From: an uncultured Clostridia bacterium
Lineage (GTDB): Bacteria; Bacillota; Clostridia; Christensenellales; Aristaeellaceae
NCBI GenBank assembly: GCA_947165425.1
Contig: CAMVAJ010000021.1
Location: 1 to 36,234 of the forward strand
Reading direction: 5' to 3'
DNA: 36,234 nucleotides
The translations under genes were made by a program, and so were the position numbers. Position 1 is the stretch's first letter. Every line of letters starts with the position of its first letter. Shown here piece after piece: positions 31,109 through 36,234 of the stretch. The notes beneath the pieces are model-generated. The model saw only the letters and a list, made by a program, of their open reading frames with translations. It was not told where the DNA came from and searched no databases.

Positions 31109-31203
31109 CAAAGCCTTCCCCTTGAGGGGAAGGTGGCCCGAAGGGCCGGAAGAGGTGTCTTACTAATCCCTAATCCCTAATCCCTAATTCCTAATCCCTA
31201 GTC
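31109..31203. repeat. Two-hairpin repeat plus GGGATTA-type heptamers
   Basis: Hairpin 1 CCTTCCCC-TTGA-GGGGAAGG and hairpin 2 GGCCC-GAA-GGGCC differ from other copies on both sides of each stem, keeping pairing. The CCCTAAT-type array at 31163-31200 provides the TAG of the next small gene. Confidence 0.9.
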
Positions 31204-31362
31204 CCTCTTCCGTCCCTTTTTCCATGCGATCCAGCTGATCCCCAGCAGCAGCGCCGCCCCGGCCAACAGCAGCCCCGCGATCATCGCCACTCTGCGCAGC
31301 GCGATCACGGCCACGTCCGCCTCGGCCACGGCCCGCAATATTCGCGTATTCACATCCATCAT
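31198..31362 (-). CDS. 54-aa single-pass membrane protein
   Basis: Starts at tandem ATGs (31362 or 31359) after AAAGGGAGGG. A short helical N-terminus (NTRILRAVAEADVAVIALRR) precedes a membrane segment VAMIAGLLLAGAALLLGISW (about 25-44) and a basic tail (KKGRKRD). Its TAG is in the heptamer array. Flanked by repeats on both sides. Function unknown. Confidence 0.6.
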   Translation of the reverse strand: MMDVNTRILRAVAEADVAVIALRRVAMIAGLLLAGAALLLGISWIAWKKGRKRD

Positions 31363-31382
31363 GTTCCCTCCCTTTGGTCGTT

Positions 31383-31470
31383 TTCAGGCAACAGGCAACG
31401 GGCAACAGGCAAACAGCCACTATCCCTGTTCCCTGTTCCCTGTTCCCTGTTCCCTCTGTCCCTAATCTCT
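31383..31470. repeat. Heptamer arrays without palindrome (GGCAACA then GGGAACA types)
   Basis: GGCAACA/G units at about 31385-31413 and GGGAACA-type units at about 31425-31462, directly after the Rep gene. The Rep TAG overlaps the edge of the array. Confidence 0.85.
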
Positions 31471-32394
31471 CCTCCTCATCCTCGCATAGATATACGCCCC
31501 GGCCACATAGTCCGAAAACCGCACCGTCGGCGCTTCCTCGCACCGATAGCCTGGATACACCTTCTCCATGATCTGCACGCCGTCGCTCATCACGTCCCGG
31601 GCCACCAGCTCGGCCCGGCGGCGGGAAATCTTCCGGTCGCTCACGGTCACGGTCGGCTCCTTCAGGTTCTTGCTGTGCCCCCACCGGCGCATCCTCCGCC
31701 CCTCGGCGTCGATCTGCTCCACCTTCAGGGATTTGGTCATGTAGCTGGCCAGGTTCGCGGCCCGCTTCACCGACAGGCGGTTCACCTTCGCCCACCCGTG
31801 GGGCCAGGCCGCCTCCACCTCCTCCATGCTCAGGCCCGGCGCGTGGATCACCGCGTGAATGTGATAGTGCGGGTACAGCGGCATGGCCTCATCTCTGCGC
31901 TCATGGGTCGATTCCCACACGTACAGGTGCTTCAGCTCCTTCGCGTCAAACCCCATGCGCCTGATCCGGGTCTTCAACCGCTTCAAAAAGTTGTTCCAGT
32001 CCCGCCTGGCGTCGTTTTCGTCCACGGGCAGCTTTTCCCGGTCCCACGCCTCCAGCGCGTCCTTGTAGCTCATGTGCAGCCGGTCCACCCTCCCGTAATC
32101 ATAAGTCAGGGTGATCACATAGTCCTCCTTCCCAAAGTTCACATTGATGAGGCGGTATATCCGCTTCTCCGCGTTCCTCCGGTTCAGCGCCTCCTGGCAC
32201 TCCCGCTGCTTTCTGCGCACCTTCGCCATCTCCCGCGCCTTGTCCCCGATCCGGGTCAGCGGATAGCACTCCACCTCCAGCATCTCCCCGGAGCGTATGG
32301 TCTTCGTCCTGATCCCGCCCACCTGCGCCGGCTCATACTCCCCCGCTTTTTTGTCGTACAGTATCTCATACCTGCTCGCGTCTGAAAGTATCAT
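31462..32394 (-). CDS. HUH-type replication initiator (Rep)
   Basis: 310 residues, ATG at 32394. Motif 1-like VITLTYDY (93-100), HUH motif YPHYHIHAVI (H176, H178, H180) and a tyrosine motif ASYMTKSL (Y218, K221) are in the order and spacing of rolling-circle Rep/relaxase endonucleases. The tyrosine would nick one strand and stay attached to the 5' end. The adjoining non-coding region (32395-33390) is a candidate origin. This is not a common replication initiator in textbook siphoviruses. It ends in TAG at a heptamer array. Confidence 0.85.
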   Translation of the reverse strand: MILSDASRYEILYDKKAGEYEPAQVGGIRTKTIRSGEMLEVECYPLTRIGDKAREMAKVRRKQRECQEALNRRNAEKRIYRLINVNFGKEDYVITLTYDYGRVDRLHMSYKDALEAWDREKLPVDENDARRDWNNFLKRLKTRIRRMGFDAKELKHLYVWESTHERRDEAMPLYPHYHIHAVIHAPGLSMEEVEAAWPHGWAKVNRLSVKRAANLASYMTKSLKVEQIDAEGRRMRRWGHSKNLKEPTVTVSDRKISRRRAELVARDVMSDGVQIMEKVYPGYRCEEAPTVRFSDYVAGAYIYARMRRRD

Positions 32395-32476
32395 GCCTTC
32401 GCTCCCATCCTTGGTCCCATGGCCAACTTATAAATACAGCATACAAGCCCGCGCAGGGGCTTTCTCGCCCCGTTTC

Positions 32477-32563
32477 CAAAAGCCCTCCCCTTCATGGGAG
32501 GGTGGCGCGTCAGCGCCGGGAGAGGTCGTCCCCCTGTTCCCTGTTCCCTGTTCCCTGTTCTCT
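32477..32563. repeat. Two-hairpin repeat plus GGGAACA-type heptamers
   Basis: Hairpin 1 CCCTCCCC-TTCA-TGGGAGGG (one mismatch), hairpin 2 GGCGC-GTCA-GCGCC, GAGAGGTCGT, then about four CCCTGTT units. Confidence 0.9.
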
Positions 32564-32573
32564 CCATATAGTA

Positions 32574-32609
32574 GAAACCCAGAGGTCAGCCGTCCGAAAT
32601 CCTCCGAAC
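32574..32609. repeat. 36-bp direct repeat, copy A
   Basis: Matches 33184-33219 with a single difference (CAGAGG versus CATAGG). The copies start exactly 610 bp apart and bracket both tRNA-like elements. The repeat can form a hairpin around AGGATT on the minus strand. Confidence 0.9.
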
Positions 32610-32615
32610 AGTTGG

Positions 32616-32632
32616 AAAAAGCCACGCTTTTT
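32616..32632 (-). terminator. Terminator-like hairpin before the Rep gene
   Basis: AAAAAGC-CAC-GCTTTTT: 7-bp stem ending in T-runs on either strand. It could end transcription coming from the tRNA-like region. Confidence 0.5.
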
Positions 32633-32800
32633 CGGCTTGCTTTTTGCTTCCGTTGGCGCGCAGCGTAACCGCCCTCTCGCTGTGGGCTATACGGCGTCAC
32701 TCTCCGTCGTGTCGCAGTTACTATCGGTCTGTAATCCGTCCGGCTCGCGGCCCGGCTGGTTGCCGGGCACATCATACGGATGGGCGCTACCCAGCGCGTT

Positions 32801-32887
32801 GGAGGGAGAGCGGGATTTGAACCCACATGACCGTAGGCAGTGTTGCAAATACCCACGTTCACGCCGCCATAACCCATCCGTCCCTCC
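32801..32887 (-). tRNA. Degenerate tRNA or tRNA-like element
   Basis: Acceptor GGAGGGA/TCCCTCC and T arm GTGGG-TTCAAAT-CCCGC are good. The anticodon region shows a canonical-looking loop TTTGCAA (would be UGC, Ala) but its 5-bp stem is broken. The more stable alternative is CGTGGG/CCTACG around a 14-nt loop. Two extra bases separate T arm and acceptor. No CCA. Confidence 0.4.
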
Positions 32888-33079
32888 TCGCGTTCACGCG
32901 CAACCTCGATTTGAGATTGGGATGGGTTTTTCGGCACTCCCATGTAAGGCCCGTCTTTCCGGGCTGTCGCCTATGTCGCAGGCACGCCGCTTTCCTCGAA
33001 AGCAGTAACGGACGGCCATTGTCCCTATTTCAGCGTTTGCCGCCTGCCTTACCGTTAATTCGGACGCTGGGGAACTGGC

Positions 33080-33173
33080 GGGAATGGGTGGATTTGAACC
33101 ACTGACACTGGTTGCGCATCAGCTACATGCAGCCTTTGCCCTTCCATGCTCTACCAGACTGAGCTACATTCCC
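33080..33173 (-). tRNA. tRNA-like element with normal acceptor, D and T arms
   Basis: Acceptor GGGAATG/CATTCCC, D arm GCTC-AGTCTGGTA-GAGC and T arm (GTGG-TTCAAAT-CCAC core) are textbook. The segment between D and T arms is 44 nt, about 20 more than usual. The best hairpin in it (TGCAT-GTAGCTG-ATGCG) is displaced by 16 nt. The anticodon cannot be assigned; CTA does not occur in the sequence, so it is not an amber suppressor. Confidence 0.5.
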
Positions 33174-33183
33174 TCGGCTCCGC

Positions 33184-33219
33184 GAAACCCATAGGTCAGC
33201 CGTCCGAAATCCTCCGAAC
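33184..33219. repeat. 36-bp direct repeat, copy B
   Basis: Partner of 32574-32609. On the minus strand, with flanking bases, it forms a 10-bp stem AGCCGTTCGG / TCGGACGGCT around AGGATT. Confidence 0.9.
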
Positions 33220-33390
33220 GGCTCAACTCAAGGTTCCCAATGCGCGGGGCGGGCATTGCCCGAATAAGCGTGTTGCATTTGGCTCTTGTTCGTTCTGTCA
33301 GTCATGCTTCCCGCCCCGCGTCTGTCGCCTCGATCAGGCTACCACAGCTTCCACATACCATCACCCCCTTTCCGCGCTCATTCCTCGCGC

Positions 33391-34188
33391 CTACGCGATG
33401 ACCTCCACGTTGCAGCCCTCCAGCTTCTCGGCCAGCCACGCGCGGATGTTCTACACGGCCCGCAGCTTCCAGGCCCCGCCGTCGCCCTCGAACAGTGCCG
33501 CCTCCGCGTCCTCGTTGAAGCGAAGTATGAACGGGCTCTCGGGCTGGTCCACCTCGTAAAAGGTCCGCAGCGGCTTCAGCACCACCGGGTTCTTCACGGT
33601 CACGTCGTCAGCGGTCGCCACGCCCCGGTTGATCGTCACCTTCTGGCTCACGCCGTCGTCGGCGATCTGGTTGGTCTGTTCGCTCCGCAGGCTCCCGGAC
33701 AGCTGCAGCACCAGCGCCCGGTTCACGCTGTCGGCAAAGCGGCTCTGCAGCATGATCTGAAATTCCTCGACGCCCATGAAGGTGTCAAAGGGAATCTTCG
33801 GCACCAGCGCCTCGCACCGCGCCACCGCGTCGCGCTCCTTGTAAAAGCCGTGCATGGGCGTCAGTACCTCCACATGCCGGGTGTCCACCACCCGCACGAT
33901 GTGGCGCACCTCGGGATCGGCGAACAGCCCGTCCACGTCAGTGCGGATGAAATCCACCAGGCCGCCCAGGGAAAAGGCCTCGAACACGTCCGGCTTTTCT
34001 TCCCGGTCCGGCTTCACGGTCTGCACCCGCTGCAGGTTCCCCCGAAAGGCGGTGTAGCTGTGGCCGTTGATCTCCAGCACCTTCGGCGCTTCCTTCGCCA
34101 GCTGCATCTCCTGGCCGGCCTTCAACAGGTATTCGATCTCCGCCCGCGCCGCCTCGGCGGTCGCAACCATCATGTTTTCCTTGCTCAT
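33391..34188 (-). CDS. DUF2303 (YfdQ)-like protein with an in-frame TAG near the C-terminus
   Basis: 265 positions including a TAG at 33451-33453 (codon 246); the frame to this stop is 245 residues. Segments VFEAFSLGGLVDFIRTDVDG, EVRHIVRVVDTRHVEVLTPM, FMGVEEFQIMLQSRFADSVN and QPESPFILRFNEDAEAALFE follow the pattern that I recall for DUF2303. The family ends with an aromatic-rich helix after GGAW, and here GGAWKLRAV is cut by TAG and continues in frame as NIRAWLAEKLEGCNVEVIA to a second TAG. ATG at 34188 with AAAGGAGG upstream. Function unknown in the family. Confidence 0.75.
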
Positions 34189-34203
34189 GTCTCTTTCCTC
34201 CTT

Positions 34204-34575
34204 TTAATTGCTTGCGTGCTCGAACTCCACGACCTTCGGGAGGATCACATCCCCGTCCATGTCGATTTGCCCCGGCACCTGGTTGGTGATCTCCGTCGCG
34301 GTCACGTTGCCCCGGTCGTCCTGATACAGCATCACCGTCTGGGTCACCGCCACCGGCTGGGCCAGCTTGCTCTTCACGTCCACCCGGAACTCCGCGGCGT
34401 CCCGGCGCTCGTTCGGCTTGATGTCAATTACGATCTGGATCTGGCGCTTGATCTTCGGGTCCGTGTTCACGTCGAACACATTTTGCAGTACCCTGTCCAT
34501 CTCGTAATTGAACCGCTCCGTCAGCGCGCCGTCCATCAGCTCATCCAGTCTCTTGATCTGCCTCTGCCTCGCCAC
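34204..34575 (-). CDS. Early protein resembling phage 'replication terminator' annotations
   Basis: 123 residues from a GTG at 34575 with AAGGAGGTG upstream. The pattern ALTERFNYEMDRVLQNVFDV, IQIVIDIKPNERRDAAEFRV, VKSKLAQPV and NQVPGQIDMDGDV is one I recall from Clostridia phage proteins annotated as replication terminator protein, often beside DUF2303-like genes. That name is not, to my knowledge, based on experiment. Confidence 0.7.
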   Translation of the reverse strand: MARQRQIKRLDELMDGALTERFNYEMDRVLQNVFDVNTDPKIKRQIQIVIDIKPNERRDAAEFRVDVKSKLAQPVAVTQTVMLYQDDRGNVTATEITNQVPGQIDMDGDVILPKVVEFEHASN

Positions 34576-34657
34576 TTATTTCACCTCCTTCCCTCGGCTG
34601 CCCCGCACCCTGCGGGCGCGTCGCAGCTACGCGGTCGCGCAGCCTGTGCGCTGGCCG

Positions 34658-34798
34658 CTAGTCGCGCTGTCGCGCTCCCTCTGGCTTCGGCTCCCACGCC
34701 TCATATTCCCCAGCGGCGCATTCCTTCTCGAGGTTGATCCGGCAGTTGTCATACCCGCCGCCCAGCCCATATTTGCAGGTGTCGCAGCTCTTCTCCAT
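34658..34798 (-). CDS. 46-aa cysteine-rich early protein
   Basis: ATG at 34798 (GAGGAGGGCTGAGAG upstream), TAG at 34658. It has two CxxC-like pairs (SCDTCKYG, YDNCRINLEKECA) and an acidic aromatic end (GEYEAWEPKPEG). It is likely a small zinc-binding protein. It is too short for many ORF callers, but the start site, spacing and composition are coherent. Confidence 0.6.
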   Translation of the reverse strand: MEKSCDTCKYGLGGGYDNCRINLEKECAAGEYEAWEPKPEGARQRD

Positions 34799-34801
34799 CT
34801 C

Positions 34802-35251
34802 TCAGCCCTCCTCGTGCGGCGTCGGCATCTCGCCGCCGTGCTCGTCCATCCAGGGCAGTTTCTCCACCGGCAGCTCCGTTCGCATCAGCTTCCGCACTTT
34901 GGCGAAGCGTTCCGGGTTCAGGATGTCCTTTCCCGATACGGCGAAGCCCGTTACGGCCTCCGTGAACATCGCGCCCTCGATCCCCTCCCGGATGTCTTTC
35001 TTTGTGTAAAAGACCGTGCCGTTCAGCTCCACCCGCTTTCCCTTTCTCCGCGTCCTGTATCTGAAATCCGGCGTCTCATTCTTCGCCCTGTACCGGCAGG
35101 CGATAAAGTATTCCTCCTGATAGTCCGGCCCCTTTGTCACGTCCTCGTATTCCTCGCACGCTCCGCTGAACAGCGTCAGGCTTTTCAGCTGGCACTCTCC
35201 GCGCGCGCAATTCACGCATTCGCTGGAATCGCAGTATAAAACCACGCTCAT
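34802..35251 (-). CDS. Cysteine-rich early protein, unknown
   Basis: 149 residues, ATG at 35251 with AAAGGGG upstream. The N-terminus has four cysteines (YCDSSECVNCARGECQLKSL) suited to one metal site, followed by a basic beta segment (DFRYRTRRKGKRVELNGTVF) and a helical C-terminus (ILNPERFAKVRKLMRTELPV). No enzyme motif. It is in the early unit, next to a similar small Cys protein. Confidence 0.65.
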   Translation of the reverse strand: MSVVLYCDSSECVNCARGECQLKSLTLFSGACEEYEDVTKGPDYQEEYFIACRYRAKNETPDFRYRTRRKGKRVELNGTVFYTKKDIREGIEGAMFTEAVTGFAVSGKDILNPERFAKVRKLMRTELPVEKLPWMDEHGGEMPTPHEEG

Positions 35252-35273
35252 ACGCCCCTTTCACTTCAGGGAT

Positions 35274-35404
35274 CAGGCAACGGGCAACAGTCAAATAGAC
35301 TCGTCCCCGTTTCCAAAAGCCCTCCCCTTCAGGGGAGGGTGGCGCGTCAGCGCCGGGAGAGGTCGTCCTCCCCCAATCCCCAATCCTTAATCCCTAATCC
35401 CTAA
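35274..35404. repeat. Full composite repeat: GGCAACG units, two hairpins, GGGATTA array
   Basis: GGCAACG/A units at 35274-35293, hairpin 1 CCCTCCCC-TTCA-GGGGAGGG, hairpin 2 GGCGC-GTCA-GCGCC, GAGAGGTCGT and a CCCTAAT-type array (about 35371-35404). The array encodes the last residues (LGIRD) and the TAA of the MazG-like gene. Confidence 0.9.
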
Positions 35405-35665
35405 CCTTCGCTCCAGCCTCTCCAGCTTGCTCTCCTTCCACTCGTCAATCTCCTTCGGGTCGAAGATCAATCGCAGCTGCATCAGCATGATCTCCACGTC
35501 GGCAATCTCCTCGTGCAGGTTGTCCCGATCCGCGGGCGCCCTGATGGCCCTGGTGATTGCCCGCTGCAGCTCCGACAGCTCCTCGATGGCCTGGAGCATC
35601 TGGCTCTCATAGCTCCATTCCTCCACCGCCGCCTCGCAAATCCTCTGCTCTCGCTCAATCGTCAC
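35387..35665 (-). CDS. MazG-like nucleotide pyrophosphohydrolase
   Basis: 92 residues from a GTG at 35665. QAIEELSELQRAITR and NLHEEIADVEIMLMQLRLIF carry the EExxE and ExxD metal-binding motifs of all-alpha NTP pyrophosphatases (MazG / dUTPase-like). It would hydrolyse NTPs to NMP and pyrophosphate, possibly lowering alarmones or odd nucleotides during infection. The C-terminal RLGIRD and stop come from the heptamer array. Confidence 0.8.
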   Translation of the reverse strand: MTIEREQRICEAAVEEWSYESQMLQAIEELSELQRAITRAIRAPADRDNLHEEIADVEIMLMQLRLIFDPKEIDEWKESKLERLERRLGIRD

Positions 35666-35957
35666 CTTTGAGCCCTCCCATGATCATCTCGGCCAGTGAC
35701 CTGGCCTTCAGGTCCCGCGCCAGATGCTTCCCCTCGGCCATCGCCTTGGCCACCACCGCCGCCATCAGCATTTCCTCACTATCTGCCATCATTCTGGCGA
35801 TGTCAATCAATCCAACATCGTGCACGGCTGTGCAAGCATCGTTCTCGTTTTTCTTCTCCAGGATGCAAAACCCGTCGCACTCCATGCCCATCCTGTACTC
35901 GGCCCGCAGCTCCTCGCTCGGGTCCAGCGCCTCCACCTTGATCCTGTACTTTGCCAT
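35655..35957 (-). CDS. Small early protein, unknown
   Basis: 100 residues from the ATG at 35957 (GGAG 10 nt upstream; a TTG two codons earlier is less likely). The N-terminus is beta-like (AKYRIKVEALDPSEELRAEY, DGFCILEKKN) and the rest helical (DIARMMADSEEMLMAAVVAK). It overlaps the start of the MazG-like gene. I recall such proteins in Firmicutes phages without known function. Confidence 0.65.
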   Translation of the reverse strand: MAKYRIKVEALDPSEELRAEYRMGMECDGFCILEKKNENDACTAVHDVGLIDIARMMADSEEMLMAAVVAKAMAEGKHLARDLKARSLAEMIMGGLKGDD

Positions 35958-35976
35958 GTTCAATACGCTCCTTTCT

Positions 35977-36234
35977 TTATTGTGCCTCTCCCAGAAAATC
36001 GAACAGGGTCGGCGTGCCCTGCTGCACGTCCGCGGCCTGGAGATAGCCCACGCCGTCCCGGAAATAATCGGCGTTCAACTCTACGCCGATGCCCCTTCGG
36101 CCCTTCTTCACCGCCTCGGTCGGCACGGTCATGATCCCCCCGAAGGGGTCCAGGATCGTGTCCCCCGGGTTGCTGTAGCGGTCGATCAGCCGGTCCACGA
36201 TGTCGATCTGCAGCGGGCACACGTGCAGCTGCTT
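35977..36234 (-). CDS. C-terminal end of the helicase-methyltransferase gene
   Basis: Same gene as the one at 1-2407, continued across the circle join. It holds the AdoMet-binding region (YSNPGDTILDPFGGIMTVPT, then GRRGIGVELNADYF), ending with FDFLGEAQ and TAA at 35977. Bases 36180-36234 duplicate 1-55. An ATG-started 81-residue ORF here is only a fragment and not a separate gene. Confidence 0.9.
   Translation of the reverse strand, partial: KQLHVCPLQIDIVDRLIDRYSNPGDTILDPFGGIMTVPTEAVKKGRRGIGVELNADYFRDGVGYLQAADVQQGTPTLFDFLGEAQ
36180..36234. repeat. Terminal direct repeat, right copy
   Basis: Identical to 1-55; see the left copy. Confidence 0.9.

Larger units (their letters stand above)
32395..33390. 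other. About 1-kb non-coding region with repeats, tRNA-like elements and hairpins (possible origin)
   Basis: No convincing gene on either strand. It holds a two-hairpin repeat (32477-32563), 36-bp direct repeats (32574-32609, 33184-33219), a terminator-like hairpin (32616-32632), tRNA-like elements (32801-32887, 33080-33173) and a perfect 11-bp inverted repeat CGCGGGGCGGG/CCCGCCCCGCG (33243-33253, 33310-33320). Being next to the Rep gene, it may contain the nick site. Confidence 0.6.

Noticed and set aside
4707..31470. CRISPR array
   Set aside because: The repeats are only 7 bp, contiguous and without spacers; no cas genes are present.
2404..34188. Genome-wide reassignment of TAG to glutamine
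   Set aside because: About ten genes, including distal tail, tail chaperone and several small genes, use TAG as an ordinary stop directly before the next ribosome binding site. No tRNA with a CTA anticodon was found in the tRNA-like elements. Only two internal TAGs look sense-like.
28509..35404. GGGATTA/GGGAACA arrays as telomeres of a linear plasmid-phage
   Set aside because: Arrays are scattered inside the genome at many loci and the molecule closes as a circle. There is no protelomerase gene.

Overview
The window is a complete, circularised genome of a temperate long-tailed (siphovirus-type) phage, or the excised form of such a prophage. The first 55 bases are repeated exactly as the last 55, so the unique circle is about 36,179 bp and one gene (a helicase-methyltransferase) runs across the join. 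GC-rich sequence, strong AGGAGG-type ribosome binding sites, consensus -35/-10 promoters, a large serine integrase and Firmicutes-type structural proteins (SPP1-like portal, MuF-type head protein, Gp20 scaffold) suggest a GC-rich Clostridia host, probably from a gut community. The host assignment is inference.

Layout. A rightward lysogeny module lies at 7.24-9.85 kb: XRE-family repressor, a small zinc-ribbon membrane protein and the serine integrase. Nearly everything else reads leftward, apparently as three units. (1) The early unit starts at the divergent promoter near 7.2 kb and runs down through 1 and, across the circle, to about 30.7 kb. It holds small regulatory genes, an HExxH protein, HTH proteins, a zinc-ribbon protein, a PP-loop PAPS-reductase-like gene, the helicase-methyltransferase, a MazG-like protein, a DUF2303-like gene and an HUH-type Rep. 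(2) The late unit starts near 30.64 kb and runs to a terminator at 13.49 kb: terminase, portal, head, tail (with a -1 frameshifted tail chaperone), baseplate/receptor-binding proteins, endolysin, holin and a small HTH protein. (3) An accessory unit starts at a promoter just upstream of 13.40 kb and runs to a terminator at 9.92 kb: a papain-like protein, several proteins of unknown role, a glycine-rich membrane protein and a probable jelly-roll protein. A small RNA cassette on the opposite strand (12.20-12.30 kb) is embedded in it.

Striking features. Eight copies of a two-hairpin palindromic element, usually flanked by 7-bp repeats (GGGAACA, GGGATTA and GGCAACA types), are scattered through the genome. 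The hairpins vary in sequence but keep pairing, and three copies lie in frame inside two protein genes. Two early genes carry a single in-frame TAG near the C-terminus, both after a GTG codon, with plausible protein on the far side. Three tRNA-like structures have good acceptor and T arms but no normal anticodon arm. Two of them sit in an approximately 1-kb non-coding region next to the Rep gene that is bracketed by 36-bp direct repeats.
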